Shown here: one piece after another, positions 46,841 to 55,721 of the stretch
Numbering within the stretch: the stretch's first letter is position 1
Layout: each line of letters opens with the position of its first letter
Assembly: GCA_014860355.1 (NCBI GenBank)
Contig: JACZJV010000101.1
Span: forward strand, 47,018 to 111,017
Length of the DNA: 64,000 nt
Direction: 5' to 3'
From: Burkholderiales bacterium
Lineage (GTDB): Bacteria; Pseudomonadota; Gammaproteobacteria; Burkholderiales; SG8-39
The notes under the pieces: model-generated
The model's database searches: none
Told to the model about the DNA's origin: nothing
What the model saw: the letters and a program-made list of their open reading frames with translations, nothing else
Made by a program: the position numbers and the translations under genes

Positions 46841-46908
46841 GTTGAGGCTCCAGTATAGACAAAGCTGCAGTAAAACTAAGGAACCCGAGATGATACAGCA
46901 ATTTAGCT

Positions 46909-46936
46909 TTGGCAGTCAAAAGCTTTGTGCTATGAT
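46909..46936 (+). promoter_or_regulatory. Promoter of ispB
   Basis: TTGGCA (46909-46914) and TATGAT (46931-46936) are 16 bases apart. A transcript starting near 46943 would exclude the in-frame ATGs at 46890 and 46932, which supports the GTG at 46986 as the ispB start. Confidence 0.7.
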
Positions 46937-46985
46937 TTCTGGCCTCAAGAATTCGTTTTCAGCCCAGGTTTCTGCTTCCAATCCC

Positions 46986-47954
46986 GTGCCCATAGAACCC
47001 ATCCGATCCTTGATCGACGCCGACATGTGCGCGGTTGACGCCATGATCCGCCGCCGGCTTGAGTCTGACGTCGCGCTGATCCGCCAGGTGGCTGAGTACA
47101 TCATCGCCAGCGGCGGCAAGCGCCTGCGCCCGGCCATACTGCTGCTGGCCGCGGGCGCAACCGGCTACGGCGGTAGTCATCACCATGAACTCGCGGCCGT
47201 GGTCGAATTCATCCACACCGCGACGCTGCTGCACGACGACGTCGTCGACGAATCCGGGCTGCGCCGCGGACGCAAGACGGCCAACGCGACTTTCGGCAAC
47301 GCCGCCAGTGTGCTCGTAGGGGATTTTCTTTATTCACGCGCGTTCCAGATGATGCTTGCGGTGGATGACATGCGCGTCATGGCGGTGCTGGCCGATGCCA
47401 CCAACACTATCGCCGAGGGGGAGGTACTGCAACTCCTCAACGTACACGATGCCGACGCAGACGAGGCGCGCTACCTCGAGGTGGTGCGGCGCAAGACGGC
47501 CAAACTGTTCGAGGCCTCCACCCGCCTCGGCGCTATCCTCGGGCGGGCGGCGCCGGAAATCGAAGAAGGTCTGGCGCAATACGGCATGCACCTGGGTACT
47601 GCGTTTCAGCTGATAGACGACGTCCTGGATTATTCCGGCGATCTGAATGAAACCGGCAAGAATCTGGGCGATGACCTCAACGAGGGCAAGCCGACGTTAC
47701 CCCTGATCTACGCCATGCGCGAGGGCTCGCTCGCGCAGGCGCAAACGGTGCGCCATGCGATCGAGCAGGGCGGGCGGGAGGACTTTGCCGCGGTGCTCGA
47801 AGCCATCACGGATACCGGGGCGCTGGACTACGCCCGCGAACAGGCCAGGCGCGAAGCCGCGACGGCCTGCGCGGCCATCCAAGGTCTTTCGAATTCTAAT
47901 TACCGCGACAGTTTGCTACAATTGGCAGACTTTGCGGTCAATCGAAAATATTGA
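46986..47954 (+). CDS. ispB: Octaprenyl diphosphate synthase
   Basis: A 322-residue trans-polyprenyl synthase that makes the ubiquinone side chain. The two Asp-rich motifs are LLHDDVVDESGLRRG and LIDDVLDYSGD. The GTG start at 46986 gives a length close to E. coli IspB (323) and lies after the predicted promoter; there is no good ribosome site. ATG at 46890 would add 32 residues. Confidence 0.93.
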   Translation: MPIEPIRSLIDADMCAVDAMIRRRLESDVALIRQVAEYIIASGGKRLRPAILLLAAGATGYGGSHHHELAAVVEFIHTATLLHDDVVDESGLRRGRKTANATFGNAASVLVGDFLYSRAFQMMLAVDDMRVMAVLADATNTIAEGEVLQLLNVHDADADEARYLEVVRRKTAKLFEASTRLGAILGRAAPEIEEGLAQYGMHLGTAFQLIDDVLDYSGDLNETGKNLGDDLNEGKPTLPLIYAMREGSLAQAQTVRHAIEQGGREDFAAVLEAITDTGALDYAREQARREAATACAAIQGLSNSNYRDSLLQLADFAVNRKY

Positions 47955-47967
47955 CCGCGTGCGTTTC

Positions 47968-47981
47968 GGGGGTTCGCCCCC
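47968..47981. repeat. G/C-run hairpin after ispB
   Basis: GGGGG-TTCG-CCCCC, a perfect 5-bp stem with a TTCG loop, lies 13 bases after the ispB stop and 13 before the tRNA. It may help end the ispB transcript although no T-run follows. A near-copy (CGGGG-TTCG-CCCCG) is at 63917. Confidence 0.5.
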
Positions 47982-47994
47982 TCCCGTCACACCT

Positions 47995-48071
47995 CGGGGT
48001 GTAGCTCAGCCTGGTAGAGTACTGCGTTCGGGACGCAGGAGTCGGAGGTTCAAATCCTCTCACCCCGACCA
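47995..48071 (+). tRNA. tRNA-Pro, anticodon CGG
   Basis: A 77-base cloverleaf: acceptor arms CGGGGTG and CACCCCG, D-arm with GTAGCTCAGCCTGGTAGAG, anticodon stem CTGCG/CGCAG around TTCGGGA (anticodon CGG, reading CCG), and a T-arm GGAGG-TTCAAAT-CCTCT-type sequence. The discriminator A and an encoded CCA (48069-48071) follow. tRNA 3' ends are frequent insertion points, and transposase debris begins just downstream. Confidence 0.97.
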
Positions 48072-48108
48072 CTAGTTCCCGGTGTTGACCGGACACATGG
48101 TTGACACT

Positions 48109-48384
48109 TTATACCGGAGACATAGTTAGCACTTTCGGACCGAAACGGTATACCACCGGCTCCACCCGGCAGGCTTCGCGATCGAAGTAACCGATAGCAT
48201 CGTGCATATGGCTGAGCAGCCAGATATTGTCCCCTTCCTTGATGCCGACATTCTGTCCGGCAAAGATCTGGCCTAGGTTGAATTTCTTGGCGCCAACGCA
48301 GATTCGTCCACATTGGGTGACGGTGCGCTCGCAAAACAGGGCCGCCTTGCCGCAGCCGGTCTAGCGCGATAGCGAGGTCATCCT
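48109..48384 (-). pseudogene. Decayed 3' end of an IS481-type transposase
   Basis: Read on the minus strand, the frame ending at 48109 gives CGRICVGAKKFNLGQIFAGQ, then VGIKEGDNIWLLSHM, GYFDREACRVEPV and a final VLTMSPV, the familiar C terminus of integrase-core transposases of the IS481 group. A TAG at 48361-48363 interrupts it and the catalytic DDE core is missing. The remnant lies between tRNA-Pro and asmA. The conserved end TATGTCTCCGGTATAAAGTG is also typical of such elements. Confidence 0.75.
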
Positions 48385-48405
48385 GATCTCCAGGATCGCG
48401 GGCGG

Positions 48406-50691
48406 CTAGCGACCGAACAGGCCCTTGAGCGCTTTCCTGGCCTGATCCTTGACATCGGCGTTCTGGCTGTCGGGCTTGGCTACGCCTGCGCCTGCGCCGA
48501 ACTTCTCGCCGATTGCTCTTGTCACCGCGTCCTTGGCTTTTTCCTTGGCGGCTTCACCCGCCATGGCAGCAAAGTCGACGCGGAATTTCAGCGCGTCGTA
48601 GGGTCCTGCGAGGTGCACCGGCACGGTGAGGCCCTTGAGTTCGGCGAGGTCCTTGCCGCCCTGGCCGCCGGCGGGGGATACCACCGTTGCCCTGGCCAGA
48701 TAGTCGATCGAGTCAGCGCCGATGTTGATATCGCCCTTGCCCGACAGGCGCAGGAACGGCGACTTGAGCGCCAGATCGTCGTTGTGCGCAATCCCGTTAC
48801 TGATGACGAAACTGGCGGAGAGTTCGGAAAAATCCGTCTGCTCCTGCTTGCTCGCGCCCTGTTCGGTGGCGCCCTTGGCACCCAGCGCCGATTTGGTTTT
48901 GCGAAACGTTTCGGCGAGATTGATGCCCTTGATCGCACCGTCCCTGAGGTTGATCCCGGCCGTGCCGTTCAGGGCTTTCTTCAGCGCTCTCGTGCTATTG
49001 CCCGAACTGCTTAGATCGAGGGCAAGGTTGCCGCGGCCCTCCAGTATGTCCTTGTCGGCGAGGTCCCTTAGCAGTGGGCCGATGCTGACCGCATTGAGGT
49101 TTTCCTTAAGCGTGAAACGGTTGCCGTCGGCATCCAGCGTAAGTGCGCCCGCCGTGCTGCCCTGATATAGCTTGGCCGAATGCGGGCTCAGGTCCAGTTT
49201 GCCCTTGGCGAGCCTGAATTTGGTGTTGATGCCGGAGGCCTTTATCCTGGATACCTGCAGTGCGCCGATCCTGATCGTGCCGCCCGCATCCGCTGCCTTG
49301 AGCACCGACAGGTCGATGGGCTTTTCGCCACTGCTCCGCGCCTGCGGCTCGGTCTGTGGCGGCAGATATTGGTCCAGGTCGAGCCTGTCGATGTCGAGGT
49401 CCAAGGCCAAGGCCGGCGGCGAGAACTGCGTCAACCCGAGTTTCGCGTTGATGTTGCTCTGGTCGAATTTGGCGGCAAGATTGAGCAGCGCGGTCTTCCG
49501 GGCGAGATCAAGGGCGGCGTCGCCGCCAAGTCGCAGCACCACTGCGCCCTTGGGCAGGTTCGGCCCGGTGAAGTTGATATCTCCGGCGAGCCTGGACAAT
49601 TGGTAGCGCCGGTCCTCAACGTTGCCGCTGACAGGACTCGCGAGGCTGCCTTTGAAGCTCAGTTCGCCTTGCTTGCCCTCCAGCGCCAGCGCAAAATCGG
49701 CAGCCTTGAACGCGTTGCCAGTGCCTTCGATGGCGGGGACGCTGAGCGTGGCGCTGATGTTGCCCTTGGTTCGCGTGAGCCTGAGAACGAGCGATATCCT
49801 TTCGGCACGGACCGCTTGCCTGGCTATCTGCGCTTTCGGGATACCCAGAGTCCCCGCCATGCCATCGCTGCCGAGCTTTCCTGAGAAATTGACCAGCAGT
49901 GCGTCTATCCCGGTTGCATCAGGCCGGAAATCCATTCCGCCTTGCACCTCCAGTTTGTCGAGGACGATCCCCGCAGCGCTGCCGGATGCCGAGGCGGCGA
50001 GACCGGAAATCCGGTAATGGCCGGCCTGCGGATCCAGGCTCATGCTGCCGCTGGCACTAATCTGGACATCGAGTGCCGGCTGTCTGGAGGCGAGGTGCAG
50101 CGCAAGTTCGAATTCGCTCGGCACCGCATTGCTCAGCTTGCCGGTCTTGAACGACAAACCCTTGATCGCGAACTGCCGGCCATCCGCCTCGTCCTTCCAT
50201 TGAAGGTCGGTGTTGCTGATACCGATCCCGGCAACCTCCAGCCTGAGCCCCGGCGCACCCGCGTCCTGCTTTTGCGTCGCCGCCGAAGGCGCGCCCAGCA
50301 AGTCGTCGAAGTTGCTGCCGCCGTTCTTGTCGCGCGTGAGGTTCGCGCGCAGGCCGTCAATCGCGATCCGGTCCACCACTATTTGTTTGGACAGCAGCGG
50401 CAGCAGTTCGACCGATATGCGCGCTGAATTCACTGCGGCGAACTCGGCGCTGCCTTTTGGCTCGGACAAGCTCAGCTTGCCCAGTTCCACCCCGATCCTG
50501 GGAAAGAATGCGAGCTTTATTGCGCCGTCGATCACGAGCGTGCGCTGCGTTCGTTCCTTTACAAAGCCGGCCAGTTCCGCCTTGAACCTGTTCGCGTCGA
50601 AGCTGGCCGCCACGACCGCCATGCCCAGGGCAAGAATCGCCGCGAGTCCGGCTATGCCGATCAGCGCGTATTTGAGTGGTTTCATTCCCAT
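48406..50691 (-). CDS. AsmA-family protein
   Basis: A 761-residue inner-membrane-anchored periplasmic protein with one N-terminal helix (about residues 8-28) followed by the AsmA start segment (SFDANRFKAELAGFVKERT). The rest is long beta-strand-rich sequence with a C-terminal AsmA domain. The family is linked to outer-membrane assembly and lipid transfer. The ATG at 50691 is chosen over 50712; 50685 is also possible. The 257 bases beyond it, shared with the next gene, hold a GGATATGAGA direct repeat and little else. Confidence 0.88.
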   Translation of the reverse strand: MGMKPLKYALIGIAGLAAILALGMAVVAASFDANRFKAELAGFVKERTQRTLVIDGAIKLAFFPRIGVELGKLSLSEPKGSAEFAAVNSARISVELLPLLSKQIVVDRIAIDGLRANLTRDKNGGSNFDDLLGAPSAATQKQDAGAPGLRLEVAGIGISNTDLQWKDEADGRQFAIKGLSFKTGKLSNAVPSEFELALHLASRQPALDVQISASGSMSLDPQAGHYRISGLAASASGSAAGIVLDKLEVQGGMDFRPDATGIDALLVNFSGKLGSDGMAGTLGIPKAQIARQAVRAERISLVLRLTRTKGNISATLSVPAIEGTGNAFKAADFALALEGKQGELSFKGSLASPVSGNVEDRRYQLSRLAGDINFTGPNLPKGAVVLRLGGDAALDLARKTALLNLAAKFDQSNINAKLGLTQFSPPALALDLDIDRLDLDQYLPPQTEPQARSSGEKPIDLSVLKAADAGGTIRIGALQVSRIKASGINTKFRLAKGKLDLSPHSAKLYQGSTAGALTLDADGNRFTLKENLNAVSIGPLLRDLADKDILEGRGNLALDLSSSGNSTRALKKALNGTAGINLRDGAIKGINLAETFRKTKSALGAKGATEQGASKQEQTDFSELSASFVISNGIAHNDDLALKSPFLRLSGKGDINIGADSIDYLARATVVSPAGGQGGKDLAELKGLTVPVHLAGPYDALKFRVDFAAMAGEAAKEKAKDAVTRAIGEKFGAGAGVAKPDSQNADVKDQARKALKGLFGR

Positions 50692-50969
50692 GTGATTCAC
50701 CCCGCTGTTCACCAGCCTAGGATACCCGAAAGTAAGGCTGGTTTGATTGGTCTGGCAGGGTGCGGCCGTCGCCAGTACCTCGACGCGGATATGAGAGGAT
50801 ATGAGATATGGTCAGGATTTGTCATCGCGTTGTTAAACATTGTTAAAGCGGCTTTGATGGCTTGCTGCCCGGGTGTAAAGTCCGCCTGCAAGTGTGCAAT
50901 TCGATGCCAATGGCGATGGCTGCGTCCGGATTTGGGTCCGGCTCGGAAAACTGACACGGAAGAACGTAT

Positions 50970-51353
50970 ATGGGGCAACGACAGCGGATACTCTACGTCG
51001 AGGACGAGACCGACCTGCAATGGCTGGTCAAGCACATTCTGGAGTCGGCCGGCGCCTTTGAGGTGCTGGTGTGCAGTTCCGGCGACGAAGCGCTGCGCAG
51101 AATCCAGGAGTTTGCGCCGGATCTGGTCCTGCTGGACGTGATGATGCCAGGCATGGATGGTTTCAGCGTCTTGCGCGAACTGCGCGCGCGACCCGAAGGC
51201 GAGGGCCTGCCGGTGGTCTTCCTCACCGCCAGGCCGCAGGAGGGCGATGAATACCTGCGCTCTGGCGCGCAAGGACATATTGCCAAGCCGTTTGAGCCCC
51301 GCGGCCTGGTCGAGCAGGTGCGCGCTTACGCCGGGGACCTGGCGCCGGCGTAA
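50970..51353 (+). CDS. Single-domain response regulator
   Basis: A 127-residue receiver with no output domain: acidic pocket YVEDE, phosphorylation site LVLLDVMMPGMDG and the conserved lysine in HIAKPFEP. It is convergent with a second single-domain receiver and probably belongs to the same phosphorelay. An output through protein contact or phosphotransfer is likely. Confidence 0.9.
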   Translation: MGQRQRILYVEDETDLQWLVKHILESAGAFEVLVCSSGDEALRRIQEFAPDLVLLDVMMPGMDGFSVLRELRARPEGEGLPVVFLTARPQEGDEYLRSGAQGHIAKPFEPRGLVEQVRAYAGDLAPA

Positions 51354-51373
51354 GCGTTTCAGCGCTAGCCGGA

Positions 51374-51778
51374 TCAGGAAGCAGGCGGGGCGGGCGCCAC
51401 ACGCTGCCAAAGGGCGCGGATCTGCTCTACCAGGGAATCCGGTTCAACCGGTTTGACTATCACGCCCAGCGCGCCGCGGCGAAGCAAGTCCTGCATTACC
51501 TGCGCCTGCGTGTTCGCGGTGAAAAACACCAATGGCGTCGCGGCGGTCCCCGGCAGGCTGCGCAACGCATCCATCGTGGCAAGCCCGTCCATGCCGGGCA
51601 TCATCATGTCGAGCAGTATCAGGTCCGGCGCATACGCTCGGACCGATTCCACTGCGTCGGCGCCGCTGGCGCAGACATGCACGTCATAGCCTCCGCCGAT
51701 TTCCAGGCTGAGGCGGGTAATAAGCTGAATATCGGGGTCATCCTCCACCAGCAGGATTTTTTTCAGCGGATTGGTCAT
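51374..51778 (-). CDS. Single-domain response regulator coupled to a sensor kinase
   Basis: A 134-residue receiver with LVEDDPD, LILLDMMMPGMDG and VIVKPVEP. Its ATG overlaps the stop of the kinase upstream (ATGA), so it is the likely first phosphate acceptor of that kinase. It has no DNA-binding domain and may pass phosphate to the nearby Hpt protein. Confidence 0.92.
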   Translation of the reverse strand: MTNPLKKILLVEDDPDIQLITRLSLEIGGGYDVHVCASGADAVESVRAYAPDLILLDMMMPGMDGLATMDALRSLPGTAATPLVFFTANTQAQVMQDLLRRGALGVIVKPVEPDSLVEQIRALWQRVAPAPPAS

Positions 51779-54300
51779 ATGCGCATTGATCCGTGGTCGT
51801 TTCCATTGCGCTGCGCGGCTTGCGCAAGGGGTGCCAGCTCGAAATAGAAAGTGGTGCCCATGCCAGGCGCGCTCACGAAATCGATGTTCCCGCCGAGCTT
51901 GTCGACGATCATCTTGCAGATGGCCAGGCCCAGACCGGTGCCGCCCCGCTGGCGCGAATTCGAGCTGTCGGCCTGAGCAAATCGTTCGAACACGTGTGGC
52001 TTGAAATCGTCCGGAATGCCGGAGCCGGGGTCGATGACGCTGACGCGAAACGCGCCGCGCGCACGCGCGAGGCGCACTTCGATGCGTGAACCTCGCGGAG
52101 AGAACTTGGCGGCGTTGGAGAGCAAATTCGTCATCACCTGCATCAGCCGGTCGGAATTGGCGTTGACCCACGCTGGCCCCTGGCTGTCCGCCAGCGCCAG
52201 GCTGACGCCGAATTGATCGGCATAGCCCTGGTTTGCCTGGATCGCCGTGGCGAGCAGTGCGCCGAGTTCCACCGGTTCAAGCTGAATCTGCAACATGTCG
52301 GAATCGAGTTTTTCCACGTCGAGGATGTCGTTTACCAGGCGCGCCAGGCGCTGCGAATTATCCCTGGCGACGCGGATCAGAGGCTCTACGTCCTTGCGCA
52401 GGCCCGTCATGCCGACGAGCAGGCCCAGCGCGCCGACGATGGAGGAGAGGGGTGTACGCAACTCGTGGCTGACCACCGCGATGAATTCGTTCTTCATGCG
52501 CTCGATTTCCTTGCGCGCCGAGATGTCGGCATTGGTCCCCGTCATGCGCAGCGCGCGGCCGGCGGCATCGCGCTTTACCACCTGGCCGTGGCTGAGCACC
52601 CATTTCCACTTGTCCGCGCGCGTTCTGACGCGGTGCTCGATCCGGTACTCCGGTCGCGTGCCCTTCAACGCGTCGATGAACGCCGAGACTACGCGTTCGC
52701 GGTCCTCCAGATGCACGAGATCATACAAAGTCCGGGCATCGGTGATCATTTCGGCCGGCGGATCGCCCAGCATTTCGGCCCAGCCCTCGCTGAGGTATAT
52801 CTTGTCGCCCGCGATGTCGGCATCCCAGATCGCCAGTCTCGATCCCTGCAGCGCGAGGTCAAGGCGCTCGTTCGCGCGTACGATTTCCTCCTGCTGGCTC
52901 ACGCGCGCGCTTATGTCGGCATGGGTGCCGATCATGCGTAGCGGCTTGCCCCCGGGGGCGCGGCTTACCACCACGCCGCGGGTCAGGATCCACTTCCAGC
53001 TGCCGTCCTTGCACAGCATGCGGTATTCCGTCGAGTAGACCGGACTGTCACCCTCGAGATACGCCTGTATTTGCGCCATGACGCGCGGCTTGTCCTCGGG
53101 GTGAATCCGCTTTTCCCATTCGTCGCGCCGGTTTTCGAATTCATCGTCGGAATAACCCAGTATCTCCCGGTAGCGCTTCGAATACAGGACCTCGTCGGTC
53201 TGGATATTGCGATCCCAAACGCCGTCGCCGGCGCCTTCGAGCGCGAATTTCCAGCGCTCCTCGCTCGCGCGCAGCGCTTCCTCGGCGGCTTTGCGCCCGG
53301 TAATGTCGATGAGCATCGCAAAAAATCCGGCGACGCGCCCTGCGCTGTCGAAATCCGGGATGAAGGTACCGGCAAGATAGTGCCGGCGACCATCGCTTCC
53401 TTGCTGTGCGCGCTCGTATTCGACGCGTTTTCCCTGCAGCGCCTGCTCGATTTCGGGCAGGATCGACGCATAAACGGCGCTGCCGAGGACTGCGGCCAGG
53501 TGATGATTGTCGATGCTGTCGGCGGGCAAATCCAGCCACTCTTCGACGGCGTAGTTGTGAAACAGCATGCGGTGCGTGCTGTCGACATAGCCGATCATCG
53601 CCGGTACCGAGCCGGTGACCAGGCGATATTGCTTCTCGCGTTCGCGCAGGGTCGTCTCGGTCTGCATCCGTTCCACGCGCTGGCGATTGATCACCACCGC
53701 AGCGAAAATCGCCAAAACGACAGTCAGCAGCCCGCTCCAGAGGGTAACTTCGCCGAGCTGCCGCATGCGCGCTGCAATGCGCTCGTGGCGAGCGCTGTCC
53801 AGCGCCTGCTCCCGCTGCCTGATCGCTTCGGACAGATGTTCGAATTCGCGCTCGCTGCCTCGGTAGGTTTTGCCCGAGATGAACGCCAGCGCTGCCGGCA
53901 TGCCCTGCTGCTGCAGCAGGCGTGCAACCTCCGTCTCCAGACCGGCCATGCTGGTCGCGACGGCTGCAAGGGCTGCGACGCGGCCTGACTGTTCCGGGTC
54001 GTCGGCGACCATCCGTGCCAGCTGCGCGATGCCGCTTCCGCGGTCTGCCTCAGCTTGGCGCAGGCGCTGCAGATTTTCCTCCGACAGGCTGACGAGGTAG
54101 CTTAGAGTGGCGGCCTCCACCGCTTCCCTGCTGCCGGCCAGTTCCTCGAGTTTGGCGAGGACCCGCTGGCTTTTCGCGTTGGCACTGGTTTGTGCCGCCT
54201 GCTCGGTCACGTTGATTTGATAGGCGCCGCCGAGCGTGATCAACATGGCGATAGTCGTCGCCAGGACCAGGTATATGCCGAATTTGAATGAGAATTTCAT
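51775..54300 (-). CDS. Multi-PAS sensor histidine kinase
   Basis: An 841-residue membrane kinase. Two membrane helices (about 8-28 and 190-212) bracket a helical periplasmic domain resembling CHASE3. Three PAS/PAC units follow (about 235-345, 355-475 and 485-605), the later ones of PAS_3 type (RMLCKDGSWKWILTRG). Then a HisKA domain with SHELRTPLSS and an HATPase with GGTGLGLAICKM. There is no receiver domain, so it is not a hybrid. The signal is unknown. Confidence 0.93.
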   Translation of the reverse strand: MKFSFKFGIYLVLATTIAMLITLGGAYQINVTEQAAQTSANAKSQRVLAKLEELAGSREAVEAATLSYLVSLSEENLQRLRQAEADRGSGIAQLARMVADDPEQSGRVAALAAVATSMAGLETEVARLLQQQGMPAALAFISGKTYRGSEREFEHLSEAIRQREQALDSARHERIAARMRQLGEVTLWSGLLTVVLAIFAAVVINRQRVERMQTETTLREREKQYRLVTGSVPAMIGYVDSTHRMLFHNYAVEEWLDLPADSIDNHHLAAVLGSAVYASILPEIEQALQGKRVEYERAQQGSDGRRHYLAGTFIPDFDSAGRVAGFFAMLIDITGRKAAEEALRASEERWKFALEGAGDGVWDRNIQTDEVLYSKRYREILGYSDDEFENRRDEWEKRIHPEDKPRVMAQIQAYLEGDSPVYSTEYRMLCKDGSWKWILTRGVVVSRAPGGKPLRMIGTHADISARVSQQEEIVRANERLDLALQGSRLAIWDADIAGDKIYLSEGWAEMLGDPPAEMITDARTLYDLVHLEDRERVVSAFIDALKGTRPEYRIEHRVRTRADKWKWVLSHGQVVKRDAAGRALRMTGTNADISARKEIERMKNEFIAVVSHELRTPLSSIVGALGLLVGMTGLRKDVEPLIRVARDNSQRLARLVNDILDVEKLDSDMLQIQLEPVELGALLATAIQANQGYADQFGVSLALADSQGPAWVNANSDRLMQVMTNLLSNAAKFSPRGSRIEVRLARARGAFRVSVIDPGSGIPDDFKPHVFERFAQADSSNSRQRGGTGLGLAICKMIVDKLGGNIDFVSAPGMGTTFYFELAPLAQAAQRNGNDHGSMRI

Positions 54301-54397
54301 TGCCGGGGAAGCATCGTACTTTTTGCGCGCAGCGTCAAATGACGAACTGGCCGGGCTGGCGGCCGCGGCTGTCTGCTAAAATGGCATGAGGAGGCGT

Positions 54398-54742
54398 ATG
54401 TCCGACAAGTTCATTATCGCTGTGGACGCGCAGATCGCCGCACTGGTGCCGCGTTTTCTCGCCAACCGGGCTGCCGACGTCGACAAAATTCGCGCGGCGC
54501 TGGCTGGCGCCGATTTTGAAGCCGTACGCGTTGTGGCGCACGGGATGAAGGGTTCCGGCGGCGGCTACGGTTTCCCCGAGATATCGAGGCTGGGCGCCGC
54601 GATGGAGGAGGGCGCGCAGCGGCGGGACGCGGCAGCGATAAGCGCGCTGGCGACGAGCCTGGAGACCTATCTGGAGAATATCGAAATCAAGTCTGAGGAC
54701 GGGCAAATGATCGACCATCGATCGACAACGCCCGGGAGCTGA
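54398..54742 (+). CDS. Stand-alone Hpt phosphotransfer protein
   Basis: A 114-residue helical protein with the Hpt motif VAHGMKGSGGGYG, in which His48 is the expected phosphorylated residue. GAGGAGG lies just before the ATG at 54398. It is divergent from the large kinase and sits eight bases before an OmpR-type regulator. It would move phosphate between receivers. Confidence 0.88.
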   Translation: MSDKFIIAVDAQIAALVPRFLANRAADVDKIRAALAGADFEAVRVVAHGMKGSGGGYGFPEISRLGAAMEEGAQRRDAAAISALATSLETYLENIEIKSEDGQMIDHRSTTPGS

Positions 54743-54749
54743 CTGTACG

Positions 54750-55451
54750 ATGCGTATCGCTTTGCTCGAGGACGAACAGGATCAGGCTGACCTCGTATGC
54801 GCCTGGCTGAACGCCGCAGGCCATAGCTGCCATGTCTATATGCTGGGAAAAGACCTGGTACGCGAGGCGCAGCGCGAAACCTTCGACCTGTTTCTGCTTG
54901 ACTGGGAGGTGCCGGGCATGTCCGGGGCGGAAGTGCTGGTCTGGATCAGGGCCAACATCCCCGAGCCGGTGCCGGTGCTGTTCGTAACCGCGCGCCAGCG
55001 CGAGCAGGACATCGTGCACGCCCTGTCCAGCGGCGCCGACGACTATATGACCAAACCCCTGGGCAAACTAGAACTGCTCGCGCGCATAGACGCGTTGGGT
55101 CGGCGCGCGCGAGCGAGCCAGCGCGTGGACGAAGACGTGCTCGAATTCGGGCAGCTGATCGTCGATTGTCGCAGCCGCCAAATCAAATTAGGGGGCGCCG
55201 AGGTGGCGATGACGCAAAAGGACTACGAACTGGCCGTGTTCCTGCTGCGCAACGTCGGCCGCCTGCTGTCGCGCGGCTACATCCTGGAGGCGGTCTGGGG
55301 ACAGTCGGCCGAAATCAACACGCGCACCGTCGACACGCATGTCAGCCGCATCCGTGGCAAGCTGCAGCTCAAGCCGGAAAACGGCTGGCGCCTGTCCGCG
55401 GTCTATCAGCATGGCTATCGGCTCGAGCGGGTCGAGGCGGACGCGCGGTAG
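54750..55451 (+). CDS. OmpR-type response regulator
   Basis: A 233-residue regulator: a receiver (LLEDEQDQADLV, LFLLDWEVPGMSG, MTKPLGK) and a C-terminal winged helix (MTQKDYELAVFLLRN ... DTHVSRIRGKLQL). It is likely the transcriptional output of the local phosphorelay. Target genes are unknown. Confidence 0.93.
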   Translation: MRIALLEDEQDQADLVCAWLNAAGHSCHVYMLGKDLVREAQRETFDLFLLDWEVPGMSGAEVLVWIRANIPEPVPVLFVTARQREQDIVHALSSGADDYMTKPLGKLELLARIDALGRRARASQRVDEDVLEFGQLIVDCRSRQIKLGGAEVAMTQKDYELAVFLLRNVGRLLSRGYILEAVWGQSAEINTRTVDTHVSRIRGKLQLKPENGWRLSAVYQHGYRLERVEADAR

Positions 55452-55493
55452 AACCTGATGAATCGGCGCTGCGTCGGCTAGCCGGGACAAATC

Positions 55494-55709
55494 GTGGGCA
55501 AATATCTGCTGCTGATTTTCGTGATCGTGGCCGCATGGTGGCTGGCGAAGGGTTTCCGGCGCAAGGACGCGGCGGGCGACGCGCCCGCTGCCGCACCCGA
55601 GCAGATGGTCAATTGCGCTCATTGCGGCGTGTATCTTCCGCAGAGCGAGGCCATCCGCGAAGGCGACAGGTTCTACTGCTGCAACGAGCACCGCCGCCTG
55701 GCGGATTAG
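55494..55709 (+). CDS. PP0621-family small membrane protein
   Basis: A 71-residue protein with one N-terminal transmembrane helix and a cytosolic zinc-ribbon-like part (VNCAHCGVYLP and RFYCCNEHRR). Start GTG at 55494. Such proteins commonly precede pilS in Betaproteobacteria. Metal binding is likely from the cysteines; function unknown. Confidence 0.85.
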   Translation: MGKYLLLIFVIVAAWWLAKGFRRKDAAGDAPAAAPEQMVNCAHCGVYLPQSEAIREGDRFYCCNEHRRLAD

Positions 55710-55721
55710 CGTCGACGAATA

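Noticed and set aside
46852..46857. TATACT on the minus strand as an rplU -10 element
   Set aside because: Transcription would start within the GGAG ribosome site, only a few bases before the ATG, so the real promoter is probably elsewhere.
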